From NCBI RefSeq assembly GCF_029227915.1, contig NC_079876.1, positions 2,172,001 through 2,236,000 on the forward strand: a DNA stretch of 64,000 nt. The letters are read 5' to 3'. Source of the stretch: Hydractinia symbiolongicarpus (Eukaryota; Cnidaria; Hydrozoa; Anthoathecata; Hydractiniidae). The position numbers and the translations under genes are program-made. Below, in pieces: positions 35,601-48,332 of this stretch. A model generated the notes under the pieces. That model saw only the letters and a program-made list of their open reading frames with translations, was not told the DNA's origin and ran no database searches. Each line of letters starts with the position of its first letter. The stretch's first letter is position 1.

Positions 35601-37350
35601 CGCTGAATAAAAGAAGTTTAATCGCCGGCAAACGAAAATCCGCGATTTCCCGTAAATCCCGGCTTGGCCCGTATAGTCAAAAGTATACAAAGAAAGTACC
35701 CAGGGAGTAAACTCATTTCCCGAACGATTTTTTAAATTATTTTTTCACCACTAAAACGCATGAGACTTGTAGTTTTTAAAAATGTTTTCATTTTTGATGA
35801 GACGCTGAATAAAAGAAGTTTAATCGCCGGCAAACGCAAACCCGCGATTTCCCGTAAATCCCGGGCTTGGCCCGTATAGTCAAAAGTATACAAAGAAAGT
35901 ACCCAGGGAGTAAACTCATTTCCCGAACGATTTTTTAAATTATTTTTTCACCACTAAAACGCATGAGACTTGTAGTTTTCAAAAATGTTTTCATTTTTGA
36001 TGAGACGCTTAATGAAAGAGGTTTAATCACCGGCAAACGAAATCCCGCGCTTTCCCGTAAATCCCGGGCTTGGCCCGTATAGTCAAAAGTATACAAAGAA
36101 AGTACCCAGGGAGTAAACTCATTTCCCGAACGATTTTTTAAATTATTTTTTCACCACTAAAACGCATGAGACTTGTAGTTTTCAAAAATGTTTTCATTTT
36201 TGATGAGACGCTGAATAAAAGAAGTTTAATCGCCGGCAAACGAAAACCCGCGATTTCCCGTAAATCCCGGCTTGGCCCGTATAGTCAAAAGTATACAAAG
36301 AAAGTACCCAGGGAGTAAACTCATTTCCCGAACGATTTTTTAAATTATTTTTCCACCACTAAAACGCATGAGACTTGTACTTTTCAAAAATGTTTTCATT
36401 TTTGATGAGACGCTGAATAAAAGAAGTTTAATCGCCGGCAAACGAAAACCCGCGATTTCCCGTAAATCCCGGGCTTGGCCCGTATAGTCGAATGTATACA
36501 AAGAAAGTACCGAGGGAGTAAACTCATTTCCCGAACGATTTTTTAAATTTTTTTTTCACCACTAATACGCATGAGACTTGTAGTTTTCAAAAATGTTTTC
36601 ATTTTTGATGAGACGCTTAATGAAAGAGGTTTAATGGCCGGAAAACGAAAACCCGCGATTTCCCGTAAATCCCGGGCTTGGCCCGTATAGTCGAATGTAT
36701 ACAAAGAAAGTACCCTGTGAGTGAACTCATTTCCAGAACGATTTTTTAAATTATTTTTTCACCACTAAAACGCATAAGACTTGTAGTTTTTAAGAATGTT
36801 TTCATTTTTGATGAGACGCTGAATAAAAGAAGTTTAATCGCCGGCAAACGAGAACCCGCGATTTCCCGTAAATCCCGGCTTGGCCCGTATAGTCAAAAGT
36901 ATACAAAGAAAGTACCCAGGGAGTAAACTCATTTCCCGAACGATTTTTTAAATTATTTTTTCACCACTAAAACGCATGAGACTTGTAGTTTTCAAAAATG
37001 TTTTCATTTTTGATGAGACGCTGAATAAAAGAAGTTTAATCGCCGGCAAACGAAAACCCGCTATTTCCCGTAAATCCCGGGCTTGGCACGTATAGTCGAA
37101 TGTATACAAAGAAAGTACCCAGGGAGTAAACTCATTTTCCGAACGATTTTTTAAATTATTTTTTCACCACTAAAACGCATGAGACTTGTAGTTTTCAAAA
37201 ATGTTTTCATTTTTGATGAGACGTTTAATGAAAGAGGTTTAATGGCCGGAAAACGAAAACCCGCGATTTCCCGTAAATCCCGGGCTTGGCCCGTATAGTC
37301 GAATGTATACAAAGAAAGTACCCTGTGAGTGAACTCATTTCCAGAACGAT
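32690..37350. repeat. 4,661-bp (23-monomer) tandem higher-order unit, copy 1
   Basis: Anchors recur exactly 4,661 bp later: TTTAATCACTGG 32989/37650, GTTTTTAAGAATG 34563/39224, CCCGTGTTTTCC 35032/39693, TACAGAGAGAGT 35091/39752 and AGTATAGAAAG 35280/39941. Matching begins at about 32690 and continues to 37383, about 30 bp past the start of the second copy, so the copies lie end to end. Within this copy ACGTTTAATG (about 37222) differs from ACGCTTAATG in the partner. Confidence 0.9.
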
Positions 37351-40300
37351 TTTTTAAATTATTTTTTCACCACTAAAACGCATGAGACTTGTAGTTTTTA
37401 AAAATGTTTTCATTTTTGATGAGACGCTGAATAAAAGAAGTTTAATCGCCGGCAAACGCAAACCCGCGATTTCCCGTAAATCCCGGGCTTGGCCCGTATA
37501 GTTAAAAGTATACAAAGAAAGTACCCAGGGAGTAAACTCATTTCCCGAACGATTTTTTAAATTATTTTTTCACCACTAAAACGCATGAGACTTGTAGTTT
37601 TCAAAAATGTTTTTATTTTTGATGAGACGCTGAATGAAAGAGGTTTAATCACTGGCAAACGAAAACCCGCGATTTCCCGTAAATCCCGGGCTTGGCACGT
37701 ATAGTCGAATGTATACAAAGAAAGTACCCAGGGAGTAAACTCATTTTCCGAACGATTTTTTATATTATTTTTTCACCAATAAAACGCATGAGACTTGTAG
37801 TTTTCAAAAATGTTTTCATTTTTGATGAGACGCTGAATAAAAGCAGTTTAATCGCCGGCAAACGAAAACCCGCGATTTCCCTAAATCCCGGACTCGGCCC
37901 GTATAGTCAAAAGTATACAAAGAAAGTACCCAGGGAGTAAACTCATTTCCCGAACGATTTTTTAAATTATTTTTTCACCACTAAAACGCATGAGACTTGT
38001 AGTTTTCAAAAATGTTTTCATTTGTGATGAGACGCTGAATAAAAGAAGTTTAATCGCCGGCAAACGAAAACCCGCGATTTCCCGTAAATCCCGGCTTGGC
38101 CCGTATAGTCAAAAGTATACAAAGAAAGTACCCAGGGAGTAAACTCATTTCCCGAACGATTTTTTAAATTATTTTTTCACCACTAAAACGCATGAGACTT
38201 GTAGTTTTTAAAAATGTTTTCATTTTTGATGAGACGCTGAATAAAAGAAGTTTAATCGCCGGCAAACGCAAACCCGCGATTTCCCGTAAATCCCGGGCTT
38301 GGCCCGTATAGTCAAAAGTATACAAAGAAAGTACCCAGGGAGTAAACTCATTTCCCGAACGATTTTTTAAATTATTTTTTCACCACTAAAACGCATGAGA
38401 CTTGTAGTTTTCAAAAATGTTTTCATTTTTGATGAGACGCTTAATGAAAGAGGTTTAATCACCGGCAAACGAAATCCCGCGCTTTCCCGTAAATCCGGGG
38501 CTTGGCCCGTATAGTCGAATGTATACAAAGAAAGTACCGAGGGAGTAAACTCATTTCCCGAACGATTTTTTAAATTATTTTTCCACCACTAAAACGCATG
38601 AGACTTGTACTTTTCAAAAATGTTTTCATTTTTGATGAGACGCTGAATAAAAGAAGTTTAATCGCCGGCAAACGAAAACCCGCGATTTCCCGTAAATCCC
38701 GGGCTTGGCACGTATTGTCGAATGTATACAAAGAAAGTACCCAGGGAGTAAACTCATTTTCCGAACGATTTTTTAAATTATTTTTTCACCAATAAAACGC
38801 ATGAGACTTGTAGTTTTCAAAAATGTTTTCATTTTTGATGAGACGCTTAATGAAAGAGGTTTAATCGCCGGCAAACGAAATCCCACGTTTTCCCGTAAAT
38901 CCGGGGCTTGGCCCGTATAGTCGAATGTATACAAAGAAAGTACCGAGGGAGTAAACTCATTTCCCGAACGATTTTTTAAATTTTTTTTTCACCACTAATA
39001 CGCATGAGACTTGTAGTTTTCAAAAATGTTTTCATTTTTGATGAGACGCTTAATGAAAGAGGTTTAATGGCCGGAAAACGAAAACCCGCGATTTCCCGTA
39101 AATCCCGGGCTTGGCCCGTATAGTCGAATGTATACAAAGAAAGTACCCTGTGAGTGAACTCATTTCCAGAACGATTTTTTAAATTATTTTTTCACCACTA
39201 AAACGCATAAGACTTGTAGTTTTTAAGAATGTTTTCATTTTTGATGAGACGCTGAATAAAAGAAGTTTAATCGCCGGCAAACGAGAACCCGCGATTTCCC
39301 GTAAATCCCGGCTTGGCCCGTATAGTCAAAAGTATACAAAGAAAGTACCCAGGGAGTAAACTCATTTCCCGAACGATTTTTTAAATTATTTTTTCACCAC
39401 TAAAACGCATGAGACTTGTAGTTTTCAAAAATGTTTTCATTTTTGATGAGACGCTGAATAAAAGAAGTTTAATCGCCGGCAAACGAAAACCCGCTATTTC
39501 CCGTAAATCCCGGGCTTGGCACGTATAGTCGAATGTATACAAAGAAAGTACCCAGGGAGTAAACTCATTTTCCGAACGATTTTTTAAATTATTTTTTCAC
39601 CACTAAAACGCATGAGACTTGTAGTTTTTAAAAATGTTTTCATTTTTGATGAGACGCTCAATAAAAGAAGTTTAATCGCCGGCAAACGAAATCCCGTGTT
39701 TTCCCGTAAATCCGGGGCTTGGCCCGTATAGTCGAATGTATACAAAGAAAGTACAGAGAGAGTAAACTCATTTCCCGAACGATTTTTTAAATTATTTTTT
39801 CACCACTAAAACGCATGAGACTTGTAGTTTTCAAAAATGTTTTCATATTTGATGAGACGCTGAATAAAAGCAGTGTAATCGCCGGGAAACGAAAACCCGC
39901 GATTTCCCTAAATCCCGGACTCGGCCCGTATAGTCAAAAGTATAGAAAGAAAGTACCCAGGGAGTAAACTCATTTCCCGAACGATTTTTTAAATTATTTT
40001 TTCACCACTAAAACGCATGAGACTTGTAGTTTTCAAAAATGTTTTCATTTGTGATGAGACGCTGAATAAAAGAAGTTTAATCGCCGGCAAACGAAAATCC
40101 GCGATTTCCCGTAAATCCCGGCTTGGCCCGTATAGTCAAAAGTATACAAAGAAAGTACCCAGGGAGTAAACTCATTTCCCGAACGATTTTTTAAATTATT
40201 TTTTCACCACTAAAACGCATGAGACTTGTAGTTTTTAAAAATGTTTTCATTTTTGATGAGACGCTGAATAAAAGAAGTTTAATCGCCGGCAAACGCAAAC

Positions 40301-41841
40301 CCGCGATTTCCCGTAAATCCGGGCTTGGCCCGTATAGTCAAAAGTATACAAAGAAAGTACCCAGGGAGTAAACTCATTTCCCGAACGATTTTTTAAATTA
40401 TTTTTTCACCACTAAAACGCATGAGACTTGTAGTTTTCAAAAATGTTTTCATTTTTGATGAGACGCTTAATGAAAGAGGTTTAATCACCGGCAAACGAAA
40501 TCCCGCGCTTTCCCGTAAATCCCGGGCTTGGCCCGTATAGTCAAAAGTATACAAAGAAAGTACCCAGGGAGTAAACTCATTTCCCGAACGATTTTTTAAA
40601 TTATTTTTTCACCACTAAAACGCATGAGACTTGTAGTTTTCAAAAATGTTTTCATTTTTGATGAGACGCTGAATAAAAGAAGTTTAATCGCCGGCAAACG
40701 AAAACCCGCGATTTCCCGTAAATCCCGGCTTGGCCCGTATAGTCAAAAGTATACAAAGAAAGTACCCAGGGAGTAAACTCATTTCCCGAACGATTTTTTA
40801 AATTATTTTTCCACCACTAAAACGCATGAGACTTGTACTTTTCAAAAATGTTTTCATTTTTGATGAGACGCTGAATAAAAGAAGTTTAATCGCCGGCAAA
40901 CGAAAACCCGCGATTTCCCGTAAATCCCGGGCTTGGCCCGTATAGTCGAATGTATACAAAGAAAGTACCGAGGGAGTAAACTCATTTCCCGAACGATTTT
41001 TTAAATTTTTTTTTCACCACTAATACGCATGAGACTTGTAGTTTTCAAAAATGTTTTCATTTTTGATGAGACGCTTAATGAAAGAGGTTTAATGGCCGGA
41101 AAACGAAAACCCGCGATTTCCCGTAAATCCCGGGCTTGGCCCGTATAGTCGAATGTATACAAAGAAAGTACCCTGTGAGTGAACTCATTTCCAGAACGAT
41201 TTTTTAAATTATTTTTTCACCACTAAAACGCATAAGACTTGTAGTTTTTAAGAATGTTTTCATTTTTGATGAGACGCTGAATAAAAGAAGTTTAATCGCC
41301 GGCAAACGAGAACCCGCGATTTCCCGTAAATCCCGGCTTGGCCCGTATAGTCAAAAGTATACAAAGAAAGTACCCAGGGAGTAAACTCATTTCCCGAACG
41401 ATTTTTTAAATTATTTTTTCACCACTAAAACGCATGAGACTTGTAGTTTTCAAAAATGTTTTCATTTTTGATGAGACGCTGAATAAAAGAAGTTTAATCG
41501 CCGGCAAACGAAAACCCGCTATTTCCCGTAAATCCCGGGCTTGGCACGTATAGTCGAATGTATACAAAGAAAGTACCCAGGGAGTAAACTCATTTTCCGA
41601 ACGATTTTTTAAATTATTTTTTCACCACTAAAACGCATGAGACTTGTAGTTTTCAAAAATGTTTTCATTTTTGATGAGACGCTTAATGAAAGAGGTTTAA
41701 TGGCCGGAAAACGAAAACCCGCGATTTCCCGTAAATCCCGGGCTTGGCCCGTATAGTCGAATGTATACAAAGAAAGTACCCTGTGAGTGAACTCATTTCC
41801 AGAACGATTTTTTAAATTATTTTTTCACCACTAAAACGCAT
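37351..41841. repeat. 4.46-kb (22-monomer) tandem higher-order unit, copy 2
   Basis: Second copy of the 23-monomer unit, one monomer shorter. After about 40049 the offset to copy 1 drops from 4,661 to 4,459 because the CATTTTTG/GCAG monomer at 35389-35587 is absent. A further one-base loss in AAATCCGGGC near 40319 makes it 4,458. Matching ends near 41841, where CATAAG and TTAAGAATG replace CATGAG and TTAAAAATG. Confidence 0.9.
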
Positions 41842-44686
41842 AAGACTTGTAGTTTTTAAGAATGTTTTCATTTTTGATGAGACGCTGAATAAAAGAAGTT
41901 TAATCGCCGGCAAACGAGAACCCGCGATTTCCCGTAAATCCCGGCTTGGCCGTATAGTCAAAAGTATACAAAGAAAGTACCCAGGGAGTAAACTCATTTC
42001 CCGAACGATTTTTTAAATTATTTTTTCACCACTAAAACGCATGAGACTTGTAGTTTTCAAAAATGTTTTCATTTTTGATGAGACGCTGAATAAAAGAAGT
42101 TTAATCGCCGGCAAACGAAAACCCGCTATTTCCCGTAAATCCCGGGCTTGGCACGTATAGTCGAATGTATACAAAGAAAGTACCCAGGGAGTAAACTCAT
42201 TTTCCGAACGATTTTTTAAATTATTTTTTCACCACTAAAACGCATGAGACTTGTAGTTTTTAAAAATGTTTTCATTTTTGATGAGACGCTCAATAAAAGA
42301 AGTTTAATCGCCGGCAAACGAAATCCCGTGTTTTCCCGTAAATCCGGGGCTTGGCCCGTATAGTCGAATGTATACAAAGAAAGTACCGAGAGAGTAAACT
42401 CATTTCCCGAACGATTTTTTAAATTATTTTTTCACCACTAAAACGCATGAGACTTGTAGTTTTCAAAAATGTTTTCATATTTGATGAGACGCTGAATAAA
42501 AGCAGTGTAATCGCCGGGAAACGAAAACCCGCGATTTCCCTAAATCCCGGACTCGGCCCGTATAGTCAAAAGTATACAAAGAAAGTACCCAGGGAGTAAA
42601 CTCATTTCCCGAACGATTTTTTAAATTATTTTTTCACCACTAAAACGCATGAGACTTGTAGTTTTCAAAAATGTTTTCATTTTTGATGAGACGCTGAATA
42701 AAAGCAGTTTAATCGCCGGCAAACGAAAACCCGCGATTTCCCTAAATCCCGGACTCGGCCCGTATAGTCAAAAGTATACAAAGAAAGTACCCAGGGAGTA
42801 AACTCATTTCCCGAACGATTTTTTAAATTATTTTTTCACCACTAAAACGCATGAGACTTGTAGTTTTCAAAAATGTTTTCATTTGTGATGAAACGCTGAA
42901 TAAAAGAAGTTTAATCGCCGGCAAACGAAAACCCGCGATTTCCCGTAAATCCCGGCTTGGCCCGTATAGTCAAAAGTATACAAAGAAAGTACCCAGGGAG
43001 TAAACTCATTTTCCGAAGGATTTTTTAAATTTTTTTTTCACCACTAAAACGCATAAGACTTGTAGTTTTTAAAAATGTTTTCATTTTTGATGAGACGCTC
43101 AATAAAAGAAGTTTAATCGCCGGCAAACGAAATCCCGCGTTTTCCCGTAAATCCGGGGCTTGGCACGTATAATCGAATGTATACAAAGAAAGTACCCAGG
43201 GAGTAAACTCATTTCCCGAACGATTTTTTAAATTATTTTTTCACCACTAAAACTCATGAGACTTGTAGTTTTCAAAAATGTTTTCATTTTTGATGAGACG
43301 CTTAATGAAAGAGGTTTAATCACCGGCAAACGAAATCCCGCGTTTTCCCGTAAATCCCGGGCTTGCCACGTATAGTCGAATGTATACAAAGAAAGTACCC
43401 AGGGAGTAAACTCATTTTCCGAACGATTTTTTAAATTATTTTTTCACCACTAAAACGCATGAGACTTGTAGTTTTCAAAAATGTTTTCATATTTGATGAG
43501 ACGCTGAATAAAAGCAGTGTAATCGCCGGGAAACGAAAACCCGCGATTTCCCTAAATCCCGGACTCGGCCCGTATAGTCAAAAGTATAGAAAGAAAGTAC
43601 CCAGGGAGTAAACTCATTTCCCGAACGATTTTTTAAATTATTTTTTCACCACTAAAACGCATGAGACTTGTAGTTTTCAAAAATGTTTTCATTTTTGATG
43701 AGACGCTGAATAAAAGCAGTTTAATCGCCGGCAAACGAAAACCCGCGATTTCCCTAAATCCCGGACTCGGCCCGTATAGTCAAAAGTATACAAAGAAAGT
43801 ACCCAGGGAGTAAACTCATTTCCCGAACGATTTTTTAAATTATTTTTTCACCACTAAAACGCATGAGACTTGTAGTTTTCAAAAATGTTTTCATTTGTGA
43901 TGAGACGCTGAATAAAAGAAGTTTAATCGCCGGCAAACGAAAATCCGCGATTTCCCGTAAATCCCGGCTTGGCCCGTATAGTCAAAAGTATACAAAGAAA
44001 GTACCCAGGGAGTAAACTCATTTCCCGAACGATTTTTTAAATTATTTTTTCACCACTAAAACGCATGAGACTTGTAGTTTTTAAAAATGTTTTCATTTTT
44101 GATGAGACGCTGAATAAAAGAAGTTTAATCGCCGGCAAACGCAAACCCGCGATTTCCCGTAAATCCCGGGCTTGGCCCGTATAGTCAAAAGTATACAAAG
44201 AAAGTACCCAGGGAGTAAACTCATTTCCCGAACGAGTTTTTAAATTATTTTTTCACCACTAAAACGCATGAGACTTGTAGTTTTCAAAAATGTTTTCATT
44301 TTTGATGAGACGCTTAATGAAAGAGGTTTAATCACCGGCAAACGAAATCCCGCGCTTTCCCGTAAATCCGGGGCTTGGCCCGTATAGTCGAATGTATACA
44401 AAGAAAGTACCGAGGGAGTAAACTCATTTCCCGAACGATTTTTTAAATTATTTTTCCACCACTAAAACGCATGAGACTTGTACTTTTCAAAAATGTTTTC
44501 ATTTTTGATGAGACGCTGAATAAAAGAAGTTTAATCGCCGGCAAACGAAAACCCGCGATTTCCCGTAAATCCCGGGCTTGGCCCGTATAGTCGAATGTAT
44601 ACAAAGAAAGTACCGAGGGAGTAAACTCATTTCCCGAACGATTTTTTAAATTTTTTTTTCACCACTAATACGCATGAGACTTGTAG
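41650..44686. repeat. 3,038-bp (15-monomer) higher-order unit, copy 1
   Basis: Anchors recur at about +3,038: GTTTTTAAGAATG 41857/44894, GTGATGAAACG 42889/45927, TTCCGAAGGATT 43015/46053 and AAAACTCATGAG 43252/46290. A one-base deletion in CTTGGCCGTATAG (about 41949) is private to this copy. The unit reuses monomers of the preceding 23-monomer unit (TTAAGAATG, GGCCGGAAAACG, CGTGTTTTCC) in a new order. Confidence 0.85.
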
Positions 44687-47600
44687 TTTTCAAAAATGTT
44701 TTCATTTTTGATGAGACGCTTAATGAAAGAGGTTTAATGGCCGGAAAACGAAAACCCGCGATTTCCCGTAAATCCCGGGCTTGGCCCGTATAGTCGAATG
44801 TATACAAAGAAAGTACCCTGTGAGTGAACTCATTTCCAGAACGATTTTTTAAATTATTTTTTCACCACTAAAACGCATAAGACTTGTAGTTTTTAAGAAT
44901 GTTTTCATTTTTGATGAGACGCTGAATAAAAGAAGTTTAATCGCCGGCAAACAAGAACCCGCGATTTCCCGTAAATCCCGGCTTGGCCCGTATAGTCAAA
45001 AGTATACAAAGAAAGTACCCAGGGAGTAAACTCATTTCCCGAACGATTTTTTAAATTATTTTTTCACCACTAAAACGCATGAGACTTGTAGTTTTCAAAA
45101 ATGTTTTCATTTTTGATGAGACGCTGAATAAAAGAAGTTTAATCGCCGGCAAACGAAAACCCGCTATTTCCCGTAAATCCCGGGCTTGGCACGTATAGTC
45201 GAATGTATACAAAGAAAGTACCCAGGGAGTAAACTCATTTTCCGAACGATTTTTTAAATTATTTTTTCACCACTAAAACGCATGAGACTTGTAGTTTTTA
45301 AAAATGTTTTCATTTTTGATGAGACGCTCAATAAAAGAAGTTTAATCGCCGGCAAACGAAATCCCGTGTTTTCCCGTAAATCCGGGGCTTGGCCCGTATA
45401 GTCGAATGTATACAAAGAAAGTACCGAGAGAGTAAACTCATTTCCCGAACGATTTTTTAAATTATTTTTTCACCACTAAAACGCATGAGACTTGTAGTTT
45501 TCAAAAATGTTTTCATATTTGATGAGACGCTGAATAAAAGCAGTGTAATCGCCGGGAAACGAAAACCCGCGATTTCCCTAAATCCCGGACTCGGCCCGTA
45601 TAGTCAAAAGTATACAAAGAAAGTACCCAGGGAGTAAACTCATTTCCCGAACGATTTTTTAAATTATTTTTTCACCACTAAAACGCATGAGACTTGTAGT
45701 TTTCAAAAATGTTTTCATTTTTGATGAGACGCTGAATAAAAGCAGTTTAATCGCCGGCAAACGAAAACCCGCGATTTCCCTAAATCCCGGACTCGGCCCG
45801 TATAGTCAAAAGTATACAAAGAAAGTACCCAGGGAGTAAACTCATTTCCCGAACGATTTTTTAAATTATTTTTTCACCACTAAAACGCATGAGACTTGTA
45901 GTTTTCAAAAATGTTTTCATTTGTGATGAAACGCTGAATAAAAGAAGTTTAATCGCCGGCAAACGAAAACCCGCGATTTCCCGTAAATCCCGGCTTGGCC
46001 CGTATAGTCAAAAGTATACAAAGAAAGTACCCAGGGAGTTAACTCATTTTCCGAAGGATTTTTTAAATTATTTTTTCACCACTAAAACGCATAAGACTTG
46101 TAGTTTTTAAAAATGTTTTCATTTTTGATGAGACGCTCAATAAAAGAAGTTTAATCGCCGGCAAACGAAATCCCGCGTTTTCCCGTAAATCCGGGGCTTG
46201 GCACGTATAATCGAATGTATACAAAGAAAGTACCCAGGGAGTAAACTCATTTCCCGAACGATTTTTTAAATTATTTTTTCACCACTAAAACTCATGAGAC
46301 TTGTAGTTTTCAAAAATGTTTTCATTTTTGATGAGACGCTTAATGAAAGAGGTTTAATCACCGGCAAACGAAATCCCGCGTTTTCCCGTAAATCCCGGGC
46401 TTGCCACGTATAGTCGAATGTATACAAAGAAAGTACCCAGGGAGTAAACTCATTTTCCGAACGATTTTTTAAATTATTTTTTCACCAATAAAACGCATGA
46501 GACTTGTAGTTTTCAAAAATGTTTTCATTTTTGATGAGACGCTGAATAAAAGCAGTTTAATCGCCGGCAAACGAAAACCCGCGATTTCCCTAAATCCCGG
46601 ACTCGGCCCGTATAGTCAAAAGTATACAAAGAAAGTACCCAGGGAGTAAACTCATTTCCCGAACGATTTTTTAAATTATTTTTTCACCACTAAAACGCAT
46701 AAGACTTGTAGTTTTTAAAAATGTTTTCATTTTTGATGAGACGCTCAATAAAAGAAGTTTAATCGCCGGCAAACGAAATCCCGCGTTTTCCCGTAAATCC
46801 GGGGCTTGGCACGTATAATCGAATGTATACAAAGAAAGTACCCAGGGAGTAAACTCATTTCCCGAACGATTTTTTAAATTATTTTTTCACCACTAAAACT
46901 CATGAGACTTGTAGTTTTCAAAAATGTTTTCATTTTTGATGAGACGCTTAATGAAAGAGGTTTAATCACCGGCAAACGAAATCCCGCGTTTTCCCGTAAA
47001 TCCCGGGCTTGCCACGTATAGTCGAATGTATACAAAGAAAGTACCCAGGGAGTAAACTCATTTTCCGAACGATTTTTTAAATTATTTTTTCACCACTAAA
47101 ACGCATGAGACTTGTAGTTTTCAAAAATGTTTTCATATTTGATGAGACGCTGAATAAAAGCAGTGTAATCGCCGGGAAACGAAAACCCGCGATTTCCCTA
47201 AATCCCGGACTCGGCCCGTATAGTCAAAAGTATAGAAAGAAAGTACCCAGGGAGTAAACTCATTTCCCGAACGATTTTTTAAATTATTTTTTCACCACTA
47301 AAACGCATGAGACTTGTAGTTTTCAAAAATGTTTTCATTTTTGATGAGACGCTGAATAAAAGCAGTTTAATCGCCGGCAAACGAAAACCCGCGATTTCCC
47401 TAAATCCCGGACTCGGCCCGTATAGTCAAAAGTATACAAAGAAAGTACCCAGGGAGTAAACTCATTTCCCGAACGATTTTTTAAATTATTTTTTCACCAC
47501 TAAAACGCATGAGACTTGTAGTTTTCAAAAATGTTTTCATTTGTGATGAGACGCTGAATAAAAGAAGTTTAATCGCCGGCAAACGAAAATCCGCGATTTC

Positions 47601-48332
47601 CCGTAAATCCCGGCTTGGCCCGTATAGTCAAAAGTATACAAAGAAAGTACCCAGGGAGTAAACTCATTTCCCGAACGATTTTTTAAATTATTTTTTCACC
47701 ACTAAAACGCATGAGACTTGTAGTTTTTAAAAATGTTTTCATTTTTGATGAGACGCTGAATAAAAGAAGTTTAATCGCCGGCAAACGCAAACCCGCGATT
47801 TCCCGTAAATCCCGGGCTTGGCCCGTATAGTCAAAAGTATACAAAGAAAGTACCCAGGGAGTAAACTCATTTCCCGAACGAGTTTTTAAATTATTTTTTC
47901 ACCACTAAAACGCATGAGACTTGTAGTTTTCAAAAATGTTTTCATTTTTGATGAGACGCTTAATGAAAGAGGTTTAATCACCGGCAAACGAAATCCCGCG
48001 CTTTCCCGTAAATCCGGGGCTTGGCCCGTATAGTCGAATGTATACAAAGAAAGTACCGAGGGAGTAAACTCATTTCCCGAACGATTTTTTAAATTATTTT
48101 TCCACCACTAAAACGCATGAGACTTGTACTTTTCAAAAATGTTTTCATTTTTGATGAGACGCTGAATAAAAGAAGTTTAATCGCCGGCAAACGAAAACCC
48201 GCGATTTCCCGTAAATCCCGGGCTTGGCCCGTATAGTCGAATGTATACAAAGAAAGTACCGAGGGAGTAAACTCATTTCCCGAACGATTTTTTAAATTTT
48301 TTTTTCACCACTAATACGCATGAGACTTGTAG
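44687..48332. repeat. 3,646-bp (18-monomer) higher-order unit, copy 2 with internal duplication
   Basis: This copy equals the 15-monomer unit plus three extra monomers. AAAACTCATGAG occurs twice, at 46290 and 46898 (608 bp apart), with the CACCAATAAAACG and GCTCAATAAAAG monomers between. The CGGCAAACAAGAACC variant at 44951 recurs at 48597, 3,646 bp on, and occurs nowhere else I noticed. That ties this copy closely to the next. Confidence 0.85.
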
